The notes beneath the pieces are model-generated. The model made no database searches. It had not been told where the DNA came from and worked only from the letters and a program-made list of their open reading frames with translations. From positions 140,136-204,135 of the forward strand of contig VGCH01000004.1 in NCBI GenBank assembly GCA_016870115.1: a DNA stretch of 64,000 bases. Reading direction: 5' to 3'. The translations under genes were made by a program, and so were the position numbers. Within the stretch, counting starts at the first letter, position 1; each line of letters opens with the position of its first letter. Below are positions 17,857 to 25,783 of this stretch, in pieces. The DNA is from Alphaproteobacteria bacterium. GTDB taxonomy: Bacteria; Pseudomonadota; Alphaproteobacteria; Reyranellales; Reyranellaceae.

Positions 17857-18835
17857 GCTTGGCCGCCTCGACCACCTTCTTCCACTTCACGTTCTCGCGC
17901 GCGATGTGCTCGGTGAGCGCTCGCGCATCGCCCACCAATTCGGCGGCGCCCGCGTCGCGGATCTTCTTCACCACGGCCTCGCTCCGCATGCCCTTCACGA
18001 TCTCGTCCGACAGTCGCTTCACGACCTCGGTCGGTGTGCCGGCCGGCGCCGCGACATACCACCAGGGCGCCGCATCGAAGCCCGGATAGCCCTGTTCGGC
18101 CACCGTCGGCACGTCGGGCGCGGAGAACCAGCGCTTGGACGACGTCACCGCGAGGCATCGCAGCGCGCCGCTCTGGAGGTGCTGCAGATAGGGCGGGAGA
18201 TTGTCGACGGTCGTGAGGATGTGGCCGGCGAGCAGATCCTTCAGCACCAGCGAACTGCCGCGATAGACGATGTGCTCCATCTTCAGACCCGCGAGCGACA
18301 TGAAGTACTCGTGCGCGAGATGGCCCGACCCGCCGATCGCGGGTGAACCGTAGCTGAGTTTGCCCGGCGGCTGGCTCTTCACGTAGGCCACGAACTCCGC
18401 CAGCGTCTTGGCGGGGAACGAGGGATGCAAGGTGTATCCGTTCGCCACCTCGCCGACGAGCGCCACCGGCGCGAAGTTGGCGTTGGTGAAGGGCATGCTC
18501 TTGTAGAGAAAGTGATTGGTTACTGCGGTCCCAATCGTGCCCAGCAGGATGGTGGCGCCATCGGCCGGAGCCTTGGCGACGATGTCGGCGCCCACGTTGC
18601 CGCCGGCGCCGGTTTTGTTGTCGACCACGAACTGGCCGCCCGTCGCGTCGGACAGGAGCTGCGCCACGACGCGACCCAGAATGTCGGTGGTGCCGCCAGG
18701 CGCGAAGGGCACGACCACCCGAACCGGCTTGTTGGGATAGGCCGCCTGTGCCCAGCCGTGCCGGGCAAGCTGGGGCGCGGCAAGCGTGCCCGCGGCGGCG
18801 GCAATGAGCGTGCGGCGACGGCCGATCTTGAGCAT
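17843..18835 (-). CDS. Bug/TctC family tripartite transporter substrate-binding protein
   Basis: A 330-residue periplasmic binding protein with an N-terminal twin-arginine-like signal (IGRRRTLIAAAAGTLAAPQLA). YPNKPVRVVVPFAPGGTTDILGRVVAQLL is the hallmark opening of the Bug family, followed by VVDNKTGAGGNVGADIVAKAPADG. Bug proteins capture small organic acids or amides for tripartite TctAB transporters, or act alone as sensors. No tctA or tctB is adjacent, which is common for the very numerous orphan Bug genes. It is the first gene of the minus-strand catabolic operon and presumably binds the compound processed by the enzymes downstream. Confidence 0.92.
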   Translation of the reverse strand: MLKIGRRRTLIAAAAGTLAAPQLARHGWAQAAYPNKPVRVVVPFAPGGTTDILGRVVAQLLSDATGGQFVVDNKTGAGGNVGADIVAKAPADGATILLGTIGTAVTNHFLYKSMPFTNANFAPVALVGEVANGYTLHPSFPAKTLAEFVAYVKSQPPGKLSYGSPAIGGSGHLAHEYFMSLAGLKMEHIVYRGSSLVLKDLLAGHILTTVDNLPPYLQHLQSGALRCLAVTSSKRWFSAPDVPTVAEQGYPGFDAAPWWYVAAPAGTPTEVVKRLSDEIVKGMRSEAVVKKIRDAGAAELVGDARALTEHIARENVKWKKVVEAAKLEPQ

Positions 18836-18888
18836 GGCGTTCCTCCCTTGGTTCGGGTGACTATAGCGCCTCCAAGGCGGAGGCCAAT

Positions 18889-21048
18889 GTGGTCGCGAAA
18901 TTGACGGGCTATGCGGATCGCGTGTCGGTCCGGCCGGGCGACCGGATCGCGTTCAGCGTGTCGGCGGTGGGGCCTGACCCGGTCCGCGCGCGTGTGGTGC
19001 GCATCGTGTCGGGAGACCCCAATCCCGCCGCGCCGCCCCGCAAGTTCGTCGCCTGTCCGGAGATTCCCGAAGCGACCTTCCCCGCGACACCGCGCAGCGC
19101 GCACCCCGGATCCTATGCGGAGATTCCGACCGGGGTGGGTTTCGCGCTGCCCGCACGCGTCAGGCTCGACGCCATCATCTGGCCGACCTTGCCGCAGTCG
19201 GGTCCGCAGGCCGTGCTCTCACGGCGTGACCCCGCGACCGGCGCCGGCTTCAGCCTGTTGCTCAGCGAGACCGGCATGGTGCTGGAGACCGGAAGCCTGC
19301 GCGTTCAGACCGGAAAGAAACTGCGCCGACGCGCGTGGTACGCTGTGTGGGCAGAGATCGATACGGCAAAGGGCACCTGCACCGTCGGTCAGCGGGCTCT
19401 GAAGCCGGTGTATGGCACCGACGATTCGGGCGAGGCGACGCTCGCGGGCGCCGTCCGGCCCGACGGGGGCAGCGCGATCCTGATCGGCGCCGATGCGTCG
19501 GCCACGGCCCCGGGGCAGCGTTACTTCAACGGCAAGATCGAGGCGCCGGCCATCGAGGGCGTGGCGCGCTGGGACTTGTCCAAGGGTATCGGCACGCTCG
19601 ACGTGACGGATACCGGGCCGCGCCGCCTGAATGGTCGCTTGGTGAACCTGCCGACCCGCGCGATGAAGGGACACAACTGGACCGGCGTCGAGCGCGACTG
19701 GAAGCGCGCGCCCGAACAATACGCCGCGATCCACTTCCACGACGACGATCTGCACGATTGTCGTTGGCCCGAGAGCGTCGGCATCACCATCCCGGCGACG
19801 CTGCCGAGTGGCGTCTATGGTCTCGCGCTCTCCTGCGGGCGCGAGAGCGACACGATTCCGTTCTTCGTGGTGCCGACGCCGGGCGCGCGGCGCGCACGCG
19901 TCGCCTACCTCGCCTCGACCTTCACCTACCAGGTCTACGCCAACTTCTCGCGCGGCCTGTTCAGTGACGGCTTCCGCAAACGAGTGAAAGACTGGCAAGC
20001 CGCGCCCAACAATCCCGACGACCATCTCGAGTACGGTCTGTCGACCTACAATCGTCACCGCGACGGGTCGGGGGTCGCCTATTCCTCGTGTTTGCGGCCG
20101 ATGCTCACCTGGCGGCCGGACTTCGTGTCGTTCAACGGCGGCGAATCGGGGCTGCGGCACCTGCCGGCCGACACGCACCTTCTGGCGTGGTTCGATCGGA
20201 TGGGCATCGCGTTCGACGTGCTGACCGACGAGGAACTCGACCGCGAGGGCCCGGCGTGTCTCGCCCCCTACAAGGTCGTGGTGACCGGCACTCACCCCGA
20301 GTACCACACCGAGGCGTCGCTCGACGCGCTGCAGGGCTACACCGAGACGGGTGGCCGGCTGGTCTATCTCGGCGGCAACGGGTTCTACTGGCGCGTGGCG
20401 CGCAGCGCGGCGGTTCCCGGTGTGATCGAGGTGCGCCGCACCGAGGGCGGCATCCGCACCTGGGCGGCGGAGCCCGGCGAGTATCACCACGCGCTGGACG
20501 GCGCCTATGGCGGATTGTGGCGCCGGTCCGATCGCGCGCCCAACTTGCTCGCGGGCATTGGCTTCTCTAGTCAGGGCCTGTTCGTCGGCAACGGCTATCG
20601 CCGGACCGCGGCCGCCGACGACCCCGCCCATGCCTGGGTGTTCGAGGGCGTGCGCGAGCGCCTGTTCGGATGTTTCGGTCTGTCGGGTGGCGGCGCGGCC
20701 GGTTTCGAGCTCGATCGCGTCGATCACGATCTCGGCAGCCCGCCCAACACCGTCATTCTCGCGACCTCCGAGGGTCACGATCCGACGAAGTTCGTCGTGG
20801 TGCATGAGGAGCGGCTGGGCTTCGACACCACGATTCCCGGCGAGAGCCTCGCACGGCTGATCCGCGCCGACATGGTCCATCTCGAGAAGCCGCGCGGCGG
20901 CGCGGTGTTCTCGACCGGCTCCATTACCTATTGCGGCAGCCTGCCCACCAACGGCTTCGACAACGACGTGTCGCGGCTCACCTTCAACGTCGTGAACCGT
21001 TTCGGCGAACTTGGCCTCGCCTGGCCGTTCGCGCCCTCCGGAGGCTAG
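18889..21048 (+). CDS. N,N-dimethylformamidase-like large subunit
   Basis: A 719-residue protein resembling the large (DmfA2) subunit of N,N-dimethylformamidase, an iron amidase that splits dimethylformamide. The N-terminal half is a beta-rich lectin-like region (YFNGKIEAPAIEGVARWDLS). The C-terminal half has HLEYGLSTYNRHRDGSG (Tyr382, Tyr387) and GTHPEYHTEASLD (His469, Glu471). The known enzyme has a two-Tyr-one-carboxylate iron centre, and these are the obvious candidates. GTG start at 18889 with GGAGG at 18879-18883. No gene for a small subunit lies nearby; instead a nitrilase-family hydrolase begins 6 bases after the stop. Substrate probably an N-substituted amide, unproven. Confidence 0.82.
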   Translation: MVAKLTGYADRVSVRPGDRIAFSVSAVGPDPVRARVVRIVSGDPNPAAPPRKFVACPEIPEATFPATPRSAHPGSYAEIPTGVGFALPARVRLDAIIWPTLPQSGPQAVLSRRDPATGAGFSLLLSETGMVLETGSLRVQTGKKLRRRAWYAVWAEIDTAKGTCTVGQRALKPVYGTDDSGEATLAGAVRPDGGSAILIGADASATAPGQRYFNGKIEAPAIEGVARWDLSKGIGTLDVTDTGPRRLNGRLVNLPTRAMKGHNWTGVERDWKRAPEQYAAIHFHDDDLHDCRWPESVGITIPATLPSGVYGLALSCGRESDTIPFFVVPTPGARRARVAYLASTFTYQVYANFSRGLFSDGFRKRVKDWQAAPNNPDDHLEYGLSTYNRHRDGSGVAYSSCLRPMLTWRPDFVSFNGGESGLRHLPADTHLLAWFDRMGIAFDVLTDEELDREGPACLAPYKVVVTGTHPEYHTEASLDALQGYTETGGRLVYLGGNGFYWRVARSAAVPGVIEVRRTEGGIRTWAAEPGEYHHALDGAYGGLWRRSDRAPNLLAGIGFSSQGLFVGNGYRRTAAADDPAHAWVFEGVRERLFGCFGLSGGGAAGFELDRVDHDLGSPPNTVILATSEGHDPTKFVVVHEERLGFDTTIPGESLARLIRADMVHLEKPRGGAVFSTGSITYCGSLPTNGFDNDVSRLTFNVVNRFGELGLAWPFAPSGG

Positions 21049-21054
21049 ACGCCC

Positions 21055-21990
21055 ATGTCGCGCTTTCTCACCGTCGGCGCCGCCCAGCTTGGTCCCATCG
21101 AGCGTCGTCACTCGCGTCGCGAGGTGGTCGAGCGGCTGCGCGCGCTGCTGGAGCAGGGCCGGCGTGCCGGCTGCGAGCTGGTGGTTTTCCCCGAACTCGC
21201 ACTCACGACTTTCTTTCCCCGATGGTGGATGGAAGACCAGGCCGAGATCGATTTCTTTTTCGAGCGCGAGATGCCGTCGGCCGACACGGCGCCGCTCTTC
21301 GAGGATGCCCGCCGCGCCGGTATCGGCTTCTGTCTCGGCTACGCCGAACTGACACGCGAAGACGGCCGCACGCGCCGCTTCAACACCGCGATCCTGGTCG
21401 AACGGGACGGCCGCATCGTCTCGCGCTACCGCAAGATCCATCTGCCCGGCCATGCCGGCCACGAGCCCGCCCGCGCCTTCCAGCATCTGGAGAAGCGCTA
21501 CTTCGAACCCGGCAATCTCGGATTTCCGGTGGTCCGCGCCTTCGGCGGCCTGATCGGTATGTGCATCTGCAACGATCGGCGCTGGCCCGAGACCTATCGC
21601 GTGATGGGGCTGCAGGGCGTCGAGATGGTGCTGCTGGGCTACAACACGCCGCTGCACAATCCGCCGGCGCCCGACCATGACGAGCACAGCTGGTTCCACA
21701 ACGCGCTGTCGCTGCAGGCCGGCGCCTACCAGAACGGGACCTGGGTCGTCGGCGTCGCCAAGGGAGGCATCGAAGAGGGCGTGCCGTCACTCGCCGACAG
21801 CATGATCGTGGCGCCCTCGGGCAAGATCGTCGCGCGCGCGCCGTCGGTCGGCGACGAACTGATCGCCCATCGATGCGATCTCGACGCCGGCCGAAGCTAC
21901 AAGACCACGACCTTCAACTTCGCGCTGCACCGCCAGCCCGAGCAGTATCGGCTGATCGTCGACCGCAAGGGCGCCATCGAGCCGCCTTAG
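21055..21990 (+). CDS. N-carbamoyl-D-amino acid hydrolase-like carbon-nitrogen hydrolase
   Basis: A 311-residue nitrilase-superfamily enzyme. The catalytic triad falls at the same numbers as in Agrobacterium N-carbamoyl-D-amino acid amidohydrolase: Glu47 in FPELALTTFFPRWW, Lys127 in RYRKIHLPG, and Cys172 in GMCICNDRRWPE. TFFPRW and NDRRWPETYRVMGLQGVEM are specific to that subgroup, which hydrolyses N-carbamoyl amino acids to amino acid, CO2 and ammonia. It lies 6 bases downstream of the dimethylformamidase-like gene and is surely co-transcribed. Together they suggest breakdown of an N-substituted amide or ureide. Confidence 0.88.
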   Translation: MSRFLTVGAAQLGPIERRHSRREVVERLRALLEQGRRAGCELVVFPELALTTFFPRWWMEDQAEIDFFFEREMPSADTAPLFEDARRAGIGFCLGYAELTREDGRTRRFNTAILVERDGRIVSRYRKIHLPGHAGHEPARAFQHLEKRYFEPGNLGFPVVRAFGGLIGMCICNDRRWPETYRVMGLQGVEMVLLGYNTPLHNPPAPDHDEHSWFHNALSLQAGAYQNGTWVVGVAKGGIEEGVPSLADSMIVAPSGKIVARAPSVGDELIAHRCDLDAGRSYKTTTFNFALHRQPEQYRLIVDRKGAIEPP

Positions 21991-22053
21991 AGTCCCATTG
22001 TTCAGGAGGATCGCACGAGCGGTTCCCCTTGGCCGAAACCGTTCCCGGCGCGA

Positions 22054-22674
22054 TCAGTCCGAGCCGCGCGTTTCGGTCGAGCGATCCCAGAAGTTGGGCA
22101 CGACGCGATTGGTGTAGCCCGACACGAAAGGCCGCTCCTCGTGCGTGCCGGAATCGTAAACGTGGCGACGCACCGCGCCGATATTGCCGCCATAGACATG
22201 GATGCTGATCGAGCTGCGGTCCTTCAGCACATTCGACACCTGATGGATGTCGCCGCGCGAAGGCCGCAGCACCTCGACATCGCCCGGCGCGAGCACCGAC
22301 AGGGAACCGAGGCTCAGCCGGCCGCTTGCTGGATCGCGCACGAAGGCCTGCGAGGTCTCCGAGCCCCGCAGCATCCCAACAAGACCCCAGACGCAGTGAT
22401 CGTGGACCGGTGTCAGCGCGCCAGAAGCGCAGACGAAGCTCACCACCGAGAACCGCTCCAGCGGATCGCACCACAAAAGGTTCTGGGCGTAGCCGTGCGG
22501 CGGGCCCTGGGCCGCGAGCTCGGGCAGCCAGTCGTCGTGCCGCACCAGATCGGCGAGCAGCCGGGCGCCCACCTCGACGATGGCATCCTCGTCGCGGTCC
22601 TGTACGGCGCCGCCTACAAGCTGCGTCATGTCGGCAATGAAGCGGCGCAGCCGCGCAGAACCGGTGGCGCTCAT
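22054..22674 (-). CDS. Cysteine dioxygenase-like (type I) cupin protein
   Basis: A 206-residue cupin of the cysteine dioxygenase/3-mercaptopropionate dioxygenase family. The Fe-binding His triad is clear: PVHDHCVWG gives His91 and His93, GDIHQVSN gives His144, and SISIHVYGGNIG is the conserved distal strand with the catalytic-type His. The enzymes oxidise a thiol to a sulfinate. Cys94 in HDHCVWG follows the metal motif, as in several bacterial members. The ATG at 22674 overlaps the stop of the CoA-transferase gene by one base (TGATG), so it is coupled to it. A second protein with a CDO-like cupin domain is encoded nearby at 25784. Confidence 0.87.
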   Translation of the reverse strand: MSATGSARLRRFIADMTQLVGGAVQDRDEDAIVEVGARLLADLVRHDDWLPELAAQGPPHGYAQNLLWCDPLERFSVVSFVCASGALTPVHDHCVWGLVGMLRGSETSQAFVRDPASGRLSLGSLSVLAPGDVEVLRPSRGDIHQVSNVLKDRSSISIHVYGGNIGAVRRHVYDSGTHEERPFVSGYTNRVVPNFWDRSTETRGSD

Positions 22675-23834
22675 CACGGCGCGGGGCGCACGCGCGACGT
22701 GCGGACCGGCAGCGAGAGAACCGCCTCGGAATCGGCGCCCAGCGCAGGCGGCGCACGCCGGATCGGCGGCGTCTTGCCGTCGAAGCGCACCGGGAACCGG
22801 AGCGTCCGCGTCGTTCCGCCACCGGGGAGCGCGATTTCCGTCAGCCAATCCATGTGGTGCACCTGCGGATCGTCCAGGATTTCGGCGTAACCGTTGATCC
22901 GGCCGTGCGGCACGCCCGCCGCCTCGAACGCAGCCAGCCAGTGATCGACCGATCGGGCGGCGAACCGCTCCTCAAGCACGACGCGCAACGCCTCCTGATT
23001 GGCGGCGCGCAGCGCCGTCGTGGCGAATCGCGGATCGGACCCGAGCTCGGGCAGTGCCACCACCTCGACGACCGACGCCCAGAGCCGGTCGTTGCCGGCG
23101 GCGATCACGAAGTGCCCATCGCTTGCGCGAAACGCGCGATAGGGCGCGTTGCGCGGATGCGCCGATCCCAGTTTGCGCGGATTGCGGCCGGTGCCGAAAT
23201 ACTCGCTGGTCTGGAGCGCGGCGATCCCCAGGCTGGCGCCCAGCATCGACACATCGATATGCGCGCCCTCCCCGCCTTGCTGCACGCGCCGCAGCACCGC
23301 GGCGATCGAGAAGGCGGCGTAGAGCCCGGCGCTGAAATCCGAGACCGGTACGCCGCACTTCACCGGCGCGCCGCCCTCCTCGCCGGTGACGCTCATGATG
23401 CCGCTCATCGCCTGCACCGTGACGTCGAAGCCGCCCTCGCCCGCGCGCGGTCCGGTCTGCCCGAACGCGGAGATCGAACAATAGATCAGTGTCGGCTTCT
23501 CGGCGCGCAGCGCCGCCGCGCCAAGACCCAGCCTGTCCATCGCGCCGGGCCGATTGTTCTCGATCACGACATCCGCCGAGAGCGCCAGTTCGCGGGCCGC
23601 AAGCGCATGCCCGGGATTCTTGAGGTCGAGCACAGCCGAGCGCTTCTCCCGGTTGAGCGAGGCGAAGTTCTCGCTGAAGCCGTCCCGATGCGGCGGCCAC
23701 TGCCGCAACGTGTCGCCGCCCGGCGGCTCGATCTTGACGACATCGGCGCCCAGATCGGCCAGCAGCGAGCCGCAGAACGGACCGGCCGCCACCTGGCAGA
23801 ATTCGACAACCTTCACTCCGGCAAGCGGCAGCAT
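22674..23834 (-). CDS. CaiB/BaiF family CoA-transferase (family III)
   Basis: A 386-residue family III CoA-transferase. LPLAGVKVVEFCQVAAGPFCGSLLADLGADVVKIEPPGGDTLRQWPP is the family opening, VIENNRPGAMDRLGLG and ISAFGQTGP follow, and the conserved catalytic Asp is in PVSDFSAGLYAAF. These dimeric enzymes move CoA between carboxylic acids, e.g. succinyl-CoA to the substrate acid. The acceptor is unknown. It is translationally coupled to the downstream cysteine-dioxygenase-like gene, which suggests that a sulfur-containing acid could be the substrate; this is inference. Start ATG at 23834 with GAGGGG upstream. Confidence 0.92.
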   Translation of the reverse strand: MLPLAGVKVVEFCQVAAGPFCGSLLADLGADVVKIEPPGGDTLRQWPPHRDGFSENFASLNREKRSAVLDLKNPGHALAARELALSADVVIENNRPGAMDRLGLGAAALRAEKPTLIYCSISAFGQTGPRAGEGGFDVTVQAMSGIMSVTGEEGGAPVKCGVPVSDFSAGLYAAFSIAAVLRRVQQGGEGAHIDVSMLGASLGIAALQTSEYFGTGRNPRKLGSAHPRNAPYRAFRASDGHFVIAAGNDRLWASVVEVVALPELGSDPRFATTALRAANQEALRVVLEERFAARSVDHWLAAFEAAGVPHGRINGYAEILDDPQVHHMDWLTEIALPGGGTTRTLRFPVRFDGKTPPIRRAPPALGADSEAVLSLPVRTSRVRPAP

Positions 23835-23857
23835 CCCGATTCCCCTCCGCTCGCGGT

Positions 23858-25711
23858 TCAGCGGCGTGCGTCCTGCGCCACATAGCGCGGCCAGTCGTGC
23901 GCGGCGATCTGGTCGAGGGACGGCGTCGGCTGGCCGAAGCGCAGCTGGTACATCCAGTAGTTGGCCAGCACGCGCTGCACGAAGTCGCGTGTCTCATTGA
24001 GCGGGATCGACGCGATGTAGAGCATCGGATCGTGCAGCGCGCCCAGCGAGGAGTCCCAGCGCGCGACATTGCCGGGCCCGCCATTGTAGGCCGCGACCGA
24101 GCGCACGAGGTTGTTGTCGATCGAGCCCTCGGACATCAGGTGGAAGATGTATTGCTGGCCCATCGAGACGTTGTAGCCGGGATCGTAGGGATTCATGCCG
24201 GCGCGGTCGGGCAGGAACCGCGTCGTGACGAGGCGCGCCGTGCCCGGCATCAGCTGCATCAGCCCCATCGCGCCCGCCCAGCTGCGGGCCTTGGGATTGA
24301 ACGCCGATTCCTGGCGCATATGGCCCAGCACCAGCGCGCGATCGACGACCCATCCCTCGGGCGGCGACCAGGGCGGGATCGGGAAGCTCGCCCCGTCGTA
24401 GCCCTTGATCAGATGCCGCTGATCCCACGCTGCGTTGGCCACCCGCGCCGACAGGGCAGGGAGACTGGCGCGCTGGGCGAGCGCCAGCACCGCCTCGATG
24501 TAGCGCGGGTCGGCGTCGATCGAACCCGAGTAGAGCTCGCGCTCTGCCGCAGTCGCGGCACCGAGCTGCAACAGCGCAAGCCCGCGACGTCCGGTGCGAT
24601 CATCCGACAGCAGCCGCACCCGATCGCGGTCGAGTGCCGGCACCGACCAATCGGGCTCGATGCGCATGCCAAGCGCGCGCTGCGCCACCAGCCCGTGGAA
24701 GGTCCGGCCATAAAGGGCGGCCCGCTTGAGGTAGGGCGCGAACTTGTGCGGATTGCCGGCCAGAAGGTTGGCCCGTGCAGCCCAGAAGGCGCCGGCGCTC
24801 AGTGTCCAGGAAGACGCCCGATCCGGCGGCGCGTCGGCGACCAGCTCGAACCGGCGGGCCGCGTCGCTCATCGCACCAGACCGGAACGCGGACATCGCGG
24901 CGATCCAGTTCGCGTCCGGCGCGCCGGCACTCTCAACCGGCACCGCGACGCTGTTCTGGGCGTCCGCCTCCAGCGCGCGGGTGCGAACGCGGCCGCGCCA
25001 CATCTCGGTCTCCTGCGGACCGAGAACTTCCGTGGTGGTCGGCCGGTCCAGCAGCACGCGGGCGGCATTGAAGCCGCCATCGGCGATCATCCTGTCGAGC
25101 TGTGCCCGCAGGCCCTGGGCGCGACCGGCATCGGCGCCACTAACGGTGCGCGCCGCCGCGAAGCTGGGCGACGCCTGCGCCTGCGACACGAACGAGGAGG
25201 GCGTGAGCTCGGCGGCGCCCGCCGTTCGACGGGCCAGCGCCAGACGATAGATCGCCGGCGCGTCAGGGTGATCGTTGAACTCCTGCAGCCAGGCGGCAAG
25301 TTGGTCGAACCGCGCGGCGTAGCCCGGTGCGAGCAGGCGCTGTGCGCCCACATATCCCATCAGGGTGCGATCGCGCAGTTGGGCGATTTCGGCGTCGGCC
25401 TGTCCCCAATTGCCGCCCGCCTGCGCCTGGAAAATGCGCCGGTAGCGCTCGCGGCTCTCGGCATCGAGAACCTGGGGCAGATCGGCCACGGGCGCGATCT
25501 CGTCGAGCTCGATCACCGGCGGCGGCGGCACAAACACCGGCCGGCGCGGCTGGGCGACCGGTCGCGCCGGCGGCCGCACAGTCGTCGCGGCGGCGCGCTG
25601 CGTCGCCGGCGACGCCTCCGGGCGCGGGGGCGGCTTGGTCGTGCTCTGGGCGAGAGCGCCGCCCGCGACCAGGGTCGCCATGGCCAGGACTGCAATCGAG
25701 GTGCGGATCAT
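23858..25711 (-). CDS. Soluble lytic transglycosylase, Slt70-like
   Basis: A 617-residue periplasmic murein hydrolase. The signal peptide is MIRTSIAVLAMATLVAGGALAQ. A Pro-rich linker (residues 25-65) is followed by an alpha-helical superhelix of TPR-like repeats, and the C-terminal SLT domain has the catalytic Glu in LGHMRQESAFNPKARS, plus GAMGLMQLMPGTAR, NVSMGQQYI and AAYNGGPGNVARW. It cleaves the glycan strand of peptidoglycan to 1,6-anhydromuropeptides. Length and order match E. coli Slt70. It is 23 bases upstream of the CoA-transferase gene on the same strand but divergent from the rhodanese fusion. Confidence 0.92.
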   Translation of the reverse strand: MIRTSIAVLAMATLVAGGALAQSTTKPPPRPEASPATQRAAATTVRPPARPVAQPRRPVFVPPPPVIELDEIAPVADLPQVLDAESRERYRRIFQAQAGGNWGQADAEIAQLRDRTLMGYVGAQRLLAPGYAARFDQLAAWLQEFNDHPDAPAIYRLALARRTAGAAELTPSSFVSQAQASPSFAAARTVSGADAGRAQGLRAQLDRMIADGGFNAARVLLDRPTTTEVLGPQETEMWRGRVRTRALEADAQNSVAVPVESAGAPDANWIAAMSAFRSGAMSDAARRFELVADAPPDRASSWTLSAGAFWAARANLLAGNPHKFAPYLKRAALYGRTFHGLVAQRALGMRIEPDWSVPALDRDRVRLLSDDRTGRRGLALLQLGAATAAERELYSGSIDADPRYIEAVLALAQRASLPALSARVANAAWDQRHLIKGYDGASFPIPPWSPPEGWVVDRALVLGHMRQESAFNPKARSWAGAMGLMQLMPGTARLVTTRFLPDRAGMNPYDPGYNVSMGQQYIFHLMSEGSIDNNLVRSVAAYNGGPGNVARWDSSLGALHDPMLYIASIPLNETRDFVQRVLANYWMYQLRFGQPTPSLDQIAAHDWPRYVAQDARR

Positions 25712-25783
25712 GGCCGAACCCTAGTGGCAAGCGCGCTGGGGCGGCAAGCGCGAGCTGGGTATAGTCAGGCGAGGAGGAACCCC

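Noticed and set aside
19219..21699. 826-codon open frame on the minus strand
   Set aside because: Antisense to the amidase and hydrolase genes, which have clear catalytic motifs; no similarity of its own.
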